Positions 43,582-51,889 of a DNA stretch of 64,000 nucleotides are shown here, one piece after another. The position numbers were made by a program, and so were the translations under genes. Source of the stretch: Roseomonas haemaphysalidis (GTDB taxonomy: Bacteria; Pseudomonadota; Alphaproteobacteria; Acetobacterales; Acetobacteraceae); assembly GCF_017355405.1 (NCBI RefSeq), contig NZ_CP061177.1:434001-498000 (forward strand). The letters are read 5' to 3'. The notes beneath the pieces were generated by a model, which made no database searches, was not told where the DNA came from, and saw nothing but the letters and a program-made list of their open reading frames with translations. How positions within the stretch are numbered: the stretch's first letter is position 1; each line of letters starts with the position of its first letter.

Positions 43582-45243
43582 CTAGCCGTTCAACCCGAGC
43601 GAGGCCGGGTTCAGGTCGATGCCCGCCCAGACCTCGACCCAGGCGCGGCTGCCGTCCTCGGTGGTCTGCACCAGCACGTATTCCGTGGCCGGCGCCGGGT
43701 CGGCGGCGCCGGTCGGCGCGGCGTAGAGCATGGCCTCGTGCCGCAGTTCGCGCACGGTGCCGCCTTCGTCCAGCTGCTCCAGCATCACCCGAGGCGGGAC
43801 CTTGCCGCTGCCGGGCGACCAGACGCGGGCATAGGTCTTGCCATCCCGCGTCTGGAACTCGGGCCAGCCGATCATGCCCTCGGCCGGGTGCAGCCAGGCG
43901 TCCCATTCCGCCTCGTCGGCGGGGTTGACCTCGTCCAGGCGCGAAAAGTAGCGGCATTCCGCCGGCACAGAGGAGGCACCGTCGCCTTCGCCCGCGCCGG
44001 GATGCACCTGCAGCATGGCATCGCCCGGAAGGTACAACCGCACCAGCCGCGCCGCGCTGCCGCCCGCGCCGTCCGCCACGCGTCCCAGCGCCGCAACGCT
44101 GACCCGCTCGGCACCGGCCGCCAGCGTCGCCTTGCCGGCGCCACCGAGCAGCAGAAACGGCGTGGGGTCCAGCGTCACGCTCATGCCGACGCGAAACCGC
44201 TCCGGCGCGTAGCCTTCGCCGGATGCCTTGTGGCGCAGCATCGCCCCGGCGGAGGCCAGCGTGCCGCCCGTGCCTGTGTGCATGCTTCCCGTCCTCGCCG
44301 TGTTGCGCCGCATCCGCCGCCACGCCAGCAACCCCAGCAGGCCGCCGCCGACCACCACAACGCCGCCGACCATCCCGGCCGATGCGCCGCCCGCCGCCGG
44401 CGCCTGCGAAGCCTCGGCACGGTCGGCCACAGCGATGTCGGGCGGCACGTCGGGCGGCAGGTAGTTGGGATCGCGCGGTTGGTCGGCGCGGCTGGCCAGC
44501 TCGCGGTCCAGCTGATCGAGCTGCTGCTGCACGGCCGGGTCGCTGCGCGCCGTGTCCTGCACCTGCGCGCGCCACGCGCCGAAGCCGGGGTCGTTGGCGT
44601 GGTTGTGAAAGAAGTCGCCATGGCCTGGCCGGTTCAAGGTGGACAGCATGAACCAGAGAAAGGCCGCGTCCCACACGCCGAAGCCCCGCGCGCCGTTCAG
44701 CACGGAACCCGGCGGGTTCCAGCCGCGCTGGCGGTACCAGTCCGGCCCGCCGGCGCTGCGCCCGCCGATCCGCCCGGTGTTCCAGTTGCCGCCCCAGGAA
44801 CCGCCCCAGCCCCCGCCGGACTGCGCCGGCGCGCCGAAGCCGCCACCTGCGGACGGCGTTTCCGCCTGGCGGCGCAGAGCGGCATCGCGTTCCCGCACGC
44901 GCCGCAGCGCATCGCCCGAGGCTTCGCGGTTGAAGGCACGGTCGGACCCCGTGGCGACCGACGGGCTGCGGCCGTAGGTGGCGCCCGAGGACGGAAAGCC
45001 GGGCCGCGCGTAGCCGCCGCTGGACGGCGTGCGGACCGGCGGCGCGCTGGGCCGGATGGAAGGCGTGCGGGAATAGCCGCCGCTGCTTGGCCGCGAATAG
45101 CCGCCGGACGAACTGCGGGGCCGCGCCTCCGCCTCCATCGCCGGCAGGGCCGTGAACAGGGTGACGGTGACGCAGGCCAGGGCAAAGCCGACGCGACGCG
45201 TGGCCGCGTGCCATGGCGCGCGACGCTCGGGCACCACCGTCAT
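43582..45243 (-). CDS. membrane-anchored DUF2491 (YjfK) protein
   Basis: A 553-residue protein. A signal-like N-terminus (VGFALACVTVTLFTALPAM) is followed by a low-complexity Ser/Gly/Tyr region with SSGGYSR/SSGGYAR repeats (about 40-80), a Trp/Gly-rich part, and a membrane helix (GMVGGVVVVGGGLLGLLAW). The C-terminal DUF2491 domain (about 340-553) has FRVGMSVTLDPTPFLLL, WPEFQTRDGKTYARVW and the ending GIDLNPASLGLNG. E. coli YjfK is mainly the C-terminal part; the long secreted front end is extra. The ATG at 45243 or 45255 may start it. Confidence 0.8.
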   Translation of the reverse strand: MTVVPERRAPWHAATRRVGFALACVTVTLFTALPAMEAEARPRSSSGGYSRPSSGGYSRTPSIRPSAPPVRTPSSGGYARPGFPSSGATYGRSPSVATGSDRAFNREASGDALRRVRERDAALRRQAETPSAGGGFGAPAQSGGGWGGSWGGNWNTGRIGGRSAGGPDWYRQRGWNPPGSVLNGARGFGVWDAAFLWFMLSTLNRPGHGDFFHNHANDPGFGAWRAQVQDTARSDPAVQQQLDQLDRELASRADQPRDPNYLPPDVPPDIAVADRAEASQAPAAGGASAGMVGGVVVVGGGLLGLLAWRRMRRNTARTGSMHTGTGGTLASAGAMLRHKASGEGYAPERFRVGMSVTLDPTPFLLLGGAGKATLAAGAERVSVAALGRVADGAGGSAARLVRLYLPGDAMLQVHPGAGEGDGASSVPAECRYFSRLDEVNPADEAEWDAWLHPAEGMIGWPEFQTRDGKTYARVWSPGSGKVPPRVMLEQLDEGGTVRELRHEAMLYAAPTGAADPAPATEYVLVQTTEDGSRAWVEVWAGIDLNPASLGLNG

Positions 45244-45398
45244 GGCAGGCCGCATGAGCCGGCGCGGACAAGCCGGACGAAAGGTTGCAACCGCTGCTCC
45301 ATCGCTCACGAAACGCCGGCCACGGTGCCTTGTGCGCCCCGTGCCGGAACGACAACTCGCCGCCCGGGGCAAAGTTACGGCAACGCCCACGGCGGGGG

Positions 45399-45422
45399 CC
45401 GGGGCGGAACGGCCCGCCCCGG
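45399..45422. terminator. hairpin after the DUF892 gene
   Basis: CCGGGGCG/CGCCCCGG with an 8-nt loop, seven bases beyond the minus-strand stop at 45429. No T-tract. It separates the DUF892 gene from the DUF2491 gene. Confidence 0.4.
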
Positions 45423-45428
45423 TCGCGG

Positions 45429-45944
45429 TTACTTTTTGCGCGCGCGGGGGGCCGGCGCGGCGTCCGCCGCCACTGCGCCACCTCCGGCAAGCTGCGTCAG
45501 CAGCGTGTCCGTGCGCTTTTCCTCGTCCAGCGTTTGGCCGAGCAGCTCCGCCGCCTCGGTGTAGCCCAGCTTCTGCGCCCAGGACTTCAAGGTGCCGTAG
45601 CGTGCGATCTCGTAATGCTCGATCGCCTGCGCGCAGCCGATCAGCACGTCGTCGGACGCTTCCGTGCCGCCAAAGTCCTCCAGGTCCTCTTCCATCTCGC
45701 TGGTGAGGCCCTGCATGGCCTCGCAGGTCTTGCCACGCGCCGTCTTCTCGATGCTTTCGAAGACCTGCACCAGGCGCTCCACCTGGGTGGCGCTTTCCTC
45801 GGCATGGGTGGTGAAGGCCGATTTCAGCTCCGGTGCCTGGGCCGCGCGGGCGGATTTCTTGAGGGCCTGCACCGATTTCTTTTCGGCGTAGTACACGTCC
45901 TTCAAGGTCTCGTAGAACGCGTCCTTGAGCGTCTTTTCCGCCAT
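45429..45944 (-). CDS. DUF892 ferritin-like (YciE/YciF-type) protein
   Basis: A 171-residue four-helix protein: LKDAFYETLKDVYYAEKKS with the Glu/Asp pattern, FTTHAEESATQVERL, and AIEHYEIARYGTLKSWA. This is the DUF892 ferritin-like family of YciE/YciF, induced by osmotic and envelope stress. The ATG at 45944 follows AGGAG by eight bases. A basic RARKK tail ends it. It precedes DUF2491-DUF350-pspA on the same strand with a 185-bp gap, so it may share regulation. Confidence 0.9.
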   Translation of the reverse strand: MAEKTLKDAFYETLKDVYYAEKKSVQALKKSARAAQAPELKSAFTTHAEESATQVERLVQVFESIEKTARGKTCEAMQGLTSEMEEDLEDFGGTEASDDVLIGCAQAIEHYEIARYGTLKSWAQKLGYTEAAELLGQTLDEEKRTDTLLTQLAGGGAVAADAAPAPRARKK

Positions 45945-46169
45945 GGCGATGTCTCCTGCCCATGCTACCTGGTGGCACGTCCACGGGGGCAACGCCCCGG
46001 CCGCAGGCTCGGTCGGTCCGGAGCGGATGAATTCTTCGCGGATGCCCCCCCCCACCCCGCCCGGACCCGGCCGGCGCTTTACCCACCCCGTCGCTTTACC
46101 CGCCCCGCCGCGGGCGGGTATGCCAGGGCGGGCACGCTTCGCCATTCCCGCACCGGAGCCCCGCAACGC

Positions 46170-47438
46170 TTGAGCAGCTTCCGCTTTCTCCACGCCGCCG
46201 ACCTGCACCTGGACAGTCCCTTGCGCGGACTGGGCGCGGATGCGCCCGCCGCCCGCATCCGGCAGGCCACGCGCGACGCCCTGGGCAACCTGGTCGACCT
46301 CGCGATCCGTGAGCGGGTGGATTTCATGGTGGTCGCCGGCGACCTGTATGACGGCGACTGGCAGGACTTCCGCACCGGCCAGGCCCTGGTCGCGGCCTTT
46401 GCGCGGCTGACCCGCGCGGGCATCCGCGTTGTCGCCATCCGCGGCAACCACGACGCGGAAAGCGTGCTGACCCGGTCGCTGCGCCTGCCCGACGGTGCCG
46501 CGCTGCTGCGCGCCGACCGGCCGGACAGCCTGGACTGGCCCGAGCTTTCCGTCACCCTGCACGGGCAAAGCTTCGGCACGCGCGACGTGCAGCAGAACCT
46601 GGCGCAGGGCTATCCGGCGCCGCTGTCCAACCGCTTCAACATCGGCCTGCTGCACACCGCCGCCACCGGCCGCCCGGGCCATGCCGCCTATGCACCCTGC
46701 ACGGTGGGGCAGCTCGCCGCACATGGCTACGACTACTGGGCGCTGGGCCACATCCATGCGCGCGAGGAACTGCTGCGAAACCCCTGGATCGTGTTTCCCG
46801 GCAACCTGCAGGGCCGCCACGTGAACGAGGCCGGGGCCAAGGGCGCCAGCCTGGTCACGGTGCAACACGGCCGGGTGGCGGCGGTGGAGCACCGGGCGGT
46901 CGATGCCGTGCGCTGGGCGCGCGCCACGGTGGACTGCGGCGGCGCGGCCGACGAGGCGGCGGTGCTGGACCGCGCCCGCCGCGCCATCGGCACGGCGGTG
47001 GACGCGGCGGAAGGCCGGCTGCTGGCATTGCGGCTGCGCCTTGAAGGCGACTGCGCCGCGCATGACGCCCTGGCGCGCGACCCCGCCGCGCTGCGCCAGA
47101 AGCTGCTGTCCGCCATGCTGGAAGTCGCGGACGCCGATGCCGTCTGGCTGGAGGACCTGCGCCTGGCCACCCGACCTGCGGGCGACGACGCCGGCCCGCT
47201 GCGCCTGCGCGACGACGCGGTGGGCCGCCTGGCGCGGGCGATCGACAGCCTGGCCGAGCAACCGGCGGCCATGCCGGCGGTGGAAAGCTATGCGGCCACC
47301 CTGCTGGACCGCGCCGGCGGGCTGCGCCAGCTGCTCGGGCCCGACCACCCCGCCGTGCGCGCCGCCGCCGGCGACCTGCCGCCCGAATTGCTGCTGCGGG
47401 CGCGCGACCTGCTGCTTGCCCGCCTGGCGCAGCGGTGA
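46170..47438 (+). CDS. SbcD/YhaO-like metallophosphoesterase
   Basis: A 422-residue calcineurin-fold nuclease: LHAADLHLDSPLRG, VVAGDLYDGDW, IRGNHDAES and WALGHIHARE, the full metal-binding set of SbcD/Mre11. It would cut DNA ends or hairpins with the ATPase encoded four bases on. The start is the TTG at 46170, before the first conserved strand; no ATG or GTG fits better, and GGAG lies 12 bases upstream. The frame is open far upstream with no homology. Confidence 0.85.
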   Translation: MSSFRFLHAADLHLDSPLRGLGADAPAARIRQATRDALGNLVDLAIRERVDFMVVAGDLYDGDWQDFRTGQALVAAFARLTRAGIRVVAIRGNHDAESVLTRSLRLPDGAALLRADRPDSLDWPELSVTLHGQSFGTRDVQQNLAQGYPAPLSNRFNIGLLHTAATGRPGHAAYAPCTVGQLAAHGYDYWALGHIHAREELLRNPWIVFPGNLQGRHVNEAGAKGASLVTVQHGRVAAVEHRAVDAVRWARATVDCGGAADEAAVLDRARRAIGTAVDAAEGRLLALRLRLEGDCAAHDALARDPAALRQKLLSAMLEVADADAVWLEDLRLATRPAGDDAGPLRLRDDAVGRLARAIDSLAEQPAAMPAVESYAATLLDRAGGLRQLLGPDHPAVRAAAGDLPPELLLRARDLLLARLAQR

Positions 47439-47442
47439 CGCC

Positions 47443-50400
47443 ATGCGGCTGACCGGCCTGACCCTGCGGCGCTACGGCCCGTTCCAGGACGCCGCCTTGC
47501 GCTTCGACCCGGCGCCGGGGCGGATCAACCTGGTGCTGGCGCCCAACGGCGCCGGCAAGTCAGTGCTGCGCCATGCCTTCAGCGAGCTGTTGTTCGGCAT
47601 CGCGGGGCAAACGCCCATGGGGTTCCGCCATGGCTACAGCGGCATGCAGCTGTCCGCCACCGGGCTGGCGGCCGATGGCACCGCCTTTGCCGTCACCCGC
47701 CGCAAGGGCCTGCGCAACACCCTGACCGGCGCGGACGACGTGGCACTGGATGCCGCCTGGATGGACCGCCTGCTGGGCCGCGCCGATGCACGCCTGTTGC
47801 AGCAGCTTTTCGCGCTGGACACGGACCGGCTGCGGCAAGGCGGGCGCGACCTGCTGTCTTCCGGCGGCGCGCTGGCCGACGCGCTGTTGGCCGCGGCCGG
47901 CGGGCTGCGCGAGGCCTCGGCCCTGCGGCGGGAGCTGGAAGAGGAGCGCGACCGGCTGGCACCGCCCCGCCGCGTGGCGGCCCGGCCGTTTCACGCGGCG
48001 CTGGACCGCTGGACCGACAGCCGCCGCGCGCTGCGGCAAAGCCTGGTGCGCCCGCAGGAATGGGCGGGGCGCGAGCAGGCGCTGCGCGACGCCGCCCTGG
48101 CGCGAGACGCCAGCGGCCAGGCGGCGGCCGAGGCGGCCACGGCCCTACGCCGGCTGGAACGCATCCGCCGCACCCGCCCGCAGTTGCTGCGCCATGCCGC
48201 CGCCGCCGGCTGGCTGGCCGCGCATCCGCAGGCGCCACACCTGCCACCCGGCCTGGCCGCGCGCCTGCCCGCCGCGCGCGGCGCCGTTGCCCTGGCGGCG
48301 CATGGCGTGGGCACCCTGCAAGGCGCCCTGCACCGCCTGGACGCCGACATCGCCGCCATCAGCACGGACGACGCCCTGCTGGCCCACGCCGGCGCGATCG
48401 CCGCGCTGACCAGGGAAACCGGGCTGGTGGAACAGGCGGACGCGGCGCTGCCGGAGGTGGAGGCGGCCCTGGCGGCGGCGCAAGCCCGCGTCGCGGCCGC
48501 GCTGGCGGCGCTGGGCCAGCCGCCCGGGGCCGCCGAGCCGGATGCCCCGCTGCCTTCCGCCGCCTTGCGCGGCGAGTTGCGCCGGTTGCTGGCCGAGCAC
48601 ACGGCGGGGCAGGACACGCGCGCCCGCCTGCCCCGCCGCCTGGCGGAAGGCGCCGCGCGGCTGCGGCACGCCGAGGCGGCGCTGGCCGCGCTGCCGCCTT
48701 CCGCCGATGCCCCGCGGCTGGACGAGCTGCTGGCCGCCATCCGCCGGGACGGCGACCCCGCCGCCGCGCTGGCCGCCGCCCGGCGCGGCGTGGCCGAAGC
48801 GGAGGCGCGCCTGGCCAGTCTGGTGGCGACGCTGCCCGCCCCGCTGCGCGACCCCGCCGTGCTGGCGGCGCTGGACCCGCACCCGGCGCCAAACCGACTG
48901 GCCGATGCCCGCGATGCCGCCGGAGCCGCGCTGGCCCGGGCCGAGGACATGCTGGCACGCGCCGCCGAGGCGCTGCAAAGCCTGCGGCAACAACGATCGG
49001 CGCTGCTGGCCGCCGGCGTGCCACCGACGCGGGAAGCCCTGGCCGCCGCCCGCGCCCGGCGAGACAGCGGCTGGGCACTGTTGTTCCGCCGGCTGACCGG
49101 CGAGCCGGATGGCGCCGGGGAAGCCGCCCATGCCGGCGGCCAGCCGCTGCCGCTGGCTTATGCCGAGGCCGTCGCCACCGCCGACCGGCTGGCGGACGCC
49201 CGCTGGAGCGAGGCCGAGCGCGCCGCGACTGCGGAGCGGCTGGCGCGCGACCTGCCCAGCCAGGAAGCCGCCCATGCCGCCGCACTGGACGGGCACGCCG
49301 CCGCCGCCCGGGCGCTGGACGCCGCCCAGCAGCATTGGGACGCGGCGCTGCGCCCGCTCGGGCTCGCGGCCGGCAGCGGGCTGGCCGAGGCGCAGCGCGT
49401 GCTGGCCACGCGCGACGCCGCGCTGGCGGCGGCCGAGGCCCTGGCCCGGCTGCGGGCAGGGTTGGACGAACTGCAAGCACGGCAGGAGACGGCGGCGGCA
49501 CGGCTGGCCCAGGCGCTGGGCGAGGCCACCGCGGCGCTGCCGCTGCTGCTGGACCGGGCAGAAGAGCGGCTGCGGGACCTGCGTTTGGCGGACAACCGGC
49601 GGCAAAGCTGCGAGGCAGCCCTTGCCGCCGCCCGCGATGCCCAGCGCGAAGCCACCGGGGAACAGGCCGAGGCAACCGACCGCCACGCCCGCTGGCAACG
49701 AGCCTGGGATGCCGCGCTGGCACGGCTGGGCCTGGCACCGGGCCTGCCGCCGGACGCGCTGGAGGAACGGCTGCGGCTGTGCGACGCCCTGGGCGACGCG
49801 CTGCGCGAGGTGGCGGCGCTGCAAAGCCAGGCGGCCGGCTGGCAGGCGGCGGTCGCGCGCTTCCGCGCCGGCTACGACGACCTTTGCCGGGCGCTGGGGC
49901 TGGCCCCGGATGCGGTGCCGCTGGCCGGGCTGCGGGCGCTGGACCGGCGCCAGCGAGGCGAGGCCGCGCTGGCCGAGCGCCGCGCCGCGTTGCGCGACGG
50001 CCGGGCGCGGGACGCCACCGCGCTGCGCGATGCCGAGACGGCGCTGGCCGGAGCCGAGGCGGCGTTGCAGACCGTGCTGGCCGAGGCCGGCGCCGACACG
50101 CCCGAGCAGGCCGAGGCGCGCATCGCCCTGGGTACCGAGCGGGCGCGGCAGGAGGCTTCCCGCGCGGTGGCCGAGGACGCGCTGCTCGCCGGCGGCGATG
50201 GCCTCGGCCTGGATGCGCTGCGCGCCGAGGCCGGGGAAGCACCGGACGACCTGGAACCGGCGCTGGCAGAGGCGGAAGCCACCCGGGCCCGACATGCCGC
50301 CGACGCCGAGCGAGGCGTCGCCCTGGTGGCGCGGCTGGAACTGGAAATGCAGCAGCTGGCCGGCGACGACGCGGCGCTGCGCGCCGCGGCCGAGGAAGCC

Positions 50401-50925
50401 GCCGCCGCAGGAATGCTGGGGCAGACACTCGACGACGCCCTCTTGCTGCAGGTGGCGGCCGGCCTGCTGGACGCGGCGCTGGCCACGGTGCAGGACGGCG
50501 CGGATGACCGCCTGCTGCGGCGCATCGGCGACGCCTTCGCCATGCTGACCGACGGCGGCTACACCGGAGTGTCCTCGCAGCCGGACGAACGCGGCACGGC
50601 GCGGCTGGTGCTCCGTTCACGGGCCTTTCCGGACGAGGAATGCGGCGTGGACGGGCTGTCGGAAGGCACGCGCGACGCGCTGTTCCTGGCGCTGCGGCTG
50701 GTGGCGATCGAGGACCAGGCCGCCTCTGGCACCGTGCTGCCGTTTCTTGGCGACGACATCCTGCAAAGCTTCGACGACCACCGCGCCGCCGCCGCCTTCC
50801 GGGCGCTGCTGGCGCTCAGCCAGACCGCCCAGGTGATCCTGCTGAGCCACCACGAGCACCTGCTGCCGGTGCTGCGGGCGGCGGTGCCGGACACCGCCGT
50901 GCATGTGCAGCGGCTGGACGGCTGA
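47443..50925 (+). CDS. SbcC/YhaN-like AAA ATPase
   Basis: A 1160-residue SMC-type protein. Walker A is APNGAGKS near residue 33. Long Ala-rich coiled coils fill about 150-1020. The C-terminal half-site has the signature LSEGTRDALFLALR, Walker B GDDILQSFDD and the His switch LLSHHEHLL. There is no CxxC zinc hook, so it is YhaN-type and not classical SbcC. With the upstream nuclease it should process DNA ends or hairpins. The ATG is at 47443. Confidence 0.88.
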   Translation: MRLTGLTLRRYGPFQDAALRFDPAPGRINLVLAPNGAGKSVLRHAFSELLFGIAGQTPMGFRHGYSGMQLSATGLAADGTAFAVTRRKGLRNTLTGADDVALDAAWMDRLLGRADARLLQQLFALDTDRLRQGGRDLLSSGGALADALLAAAGGLREASALRRELEEERDRLAPPRRVAARPFHAALDRWTDSRRALRQSLVRPQEWAGREQALRDAALARDASGQAAAEAATALRRLERIRRTRPQLLRHAAAAGWLAAHPQAPHLPPGLAARLPAARGAVALAAHGVGTLQGALHRLDADIAAISTDDALLAHAGAIAALTRETGLVEQADAALPEVEAALAAAQARVAAALAALGQPPGAAEPDAPLPSAALRGELRRLLAEHTAGQDTRARLPRRLAEGAARLRHAEAALAALPPSADAPRLDELLAAIRRDGDPAAALAAARRGVAEAEARLASLVATLPAPLRDPAVLAALDPHPAPNRLADARDAAGAALARAEDMLARAAEALQSLRQQRSALLAAGVPPTREALAAARARRDSGWALLFRRLTGEPDGAGEAAHAGGQPLPLAYAEAVATADRLADARWSEAERAATAERLARDLPSQEAAHAAALDGHAAAARALDAAQQHWDAALRPLGLAAGSGLAEAQRVLATRDAALAAAEALARLRAGLDELQARQETAAARLAQALGEATAALPLLLDRAEERLRDLRLADNRRQSCEAALAAARDAQREATGEQAEATDRHARWQRAWDAALARLGLAPGLPPDALEERLRLCDALGDALREVAALQSQAAGWQAAVARFRAGYDDLCRALGLAPDAVPLAGLRALDRRQRGEAALAERRAALRDGRARDATALRDAETALAGAEAALQTVLAEAGADTPEQAEARIALGTERARQEASRAVAEDALLAGGDGLGLDALRAEAGEAPDDLEPALAEAEATRARHAADAERGVALVARLELEMQQLAGDDAALRAAAEEAAAAGMLGQTLDDALLLQVAAGLLDAALATVQDGADDRLLRRIGDAFAMLTDGGYTGVSSQPDERGTARLVLRSRAFPDEECGVDGLSEGTRDALFLALRLVAIEDQAASGTVLPFLGDDILQSFDDHRAAAAFRALLALSQTAQVILLSHHEHLLPVLRAAVPDTAVHVQRLDG

Positions 50926-50987
50926 CGCACGGCGAACCAGCGGCCGCCACGCGCGTTGAAGCATTGTCCAGCCCAGGGAGACACGCG

Positions 50988-51845
50988 ATGGCCGACCTCA
51001 ACAGCATGCCAGGCGCGGTGGCCGTGGTGACGGGCGGTGCTTCCGGCATCGGCCTGGCGGCGGCCACGCGCTTCGCCGCCATGGGCCTCAAGGTCTGCAT
51101 AGCCGACTTGGCCGGGGAAGGGCTGGAACAGGCCGGGACGGCGCTGGCCGCCGTGGCGCCGGGCGGCGCCGCGGACATCCTGGCCGCCGCCGTGAACGTC
51201 AGCCGGCCGGAAGAGATGGAACGGCTGGAAGCCGCCGTCACCACGCATTTCGGCGGCACCGACATCCTGATGAACAATGCCGGCATCCAGCCCGGCAGCG
51301 CCATCTTCGGCCCGCGCGAGAACTGGGAACGGGTGATGGGCGTCAACCTGTGGGGCCCGATCAACGGCACCCGCGCCTTTGGACCCAACATGGTGGCGCG
51401 CGGCCGGCCGGGCATGATCATCAACACCGGCTCCAAGCAGGGCATCACCACGCCGCCGGGCGACCCGGCCTACAACATGTCCAAGGCGGGGCTGAAGGCC
51501 TTCACGGAAGCGCTGGCCCATGAGCTGCGCAACACGCCGGGGTGCCGCGTCACGGCGCATCTGCTGATCCCGGGCTTCGTGTTCACGCCGCTGGCCGCCG
51601 GCGGCCGCACCAGCAAGCCGGATGCTGCCTGGACGGCCGAGCAGACCGTGGACTTCATGCTGCAACGCTTGGCGGCCGGCGATTTCTATATCCTGTGCCC
51701 GGACAACGACGTTCCGCGCGCGCTGGACGAGCGGCGCATCCTGTGGGCAGCGGGCGATATCGTGGAGAACCGCCCTGCCCTGTCACGCTGGCACCCCGAC
51801 CATGCCGAGGCCTTCACGGCCTTCGCGGCGCAGCCGAAGGATTAA
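50988..51845 (+). CDS. short-chain dehydrogenase/reductase
   Basis: A 285-residue classical SDR. The cofactor motif is VVTGGASGIGLA; NNAG follows; the catalytic Ser is in INTGSKQG and Tyr-Lys in YNMSKAG. It reduces or oxidises a carbonyl/alcohol with NAD(P)H. The substrate is unknown. AGGGAG precedes the ATG at 50988. It stands alone between the ATPase gene and the converging signalling gene. Confidence 0.9.
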   Translation: MADLNSMPGAVAVVTGGASGIGLAAATRFAAMGLKVCIADLAGEGLEQAGTALAAVAPGGAADILAAAVNVSRPEEMERLEAAVTTHFGGTDILMNNAGIQPGSAIFGPRENWERVMGVNLWGPINGTRAFGPNMVARGRPGMIINTGSKQGITTPPGDPAYNMSKAGLKAFTEALAHELRNTPGCRVTAHLLIPGFVFTPLAAGGRTSKPDAAWTAEQTVDFMLQRLAAGDFYILCPDNDVPRALDERRILWAAGDIVENRPALSRWHPDHAEAFTAFAAQPKD

Positions 51846-51889
51846 GGCCGCCGCCGTAGCATAGGGAGACGATCCCGCCGCGCCACGTT

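Noticed and set aside
48060..50620. Long open frames overlapping the SbcC-like gene on both strands
   Set aside because: Low-complexity Arg/Gly/Ala/Pro products typical of GC-rich shadows; the 47443-50925 frame has Walker A, signature and Walker B.
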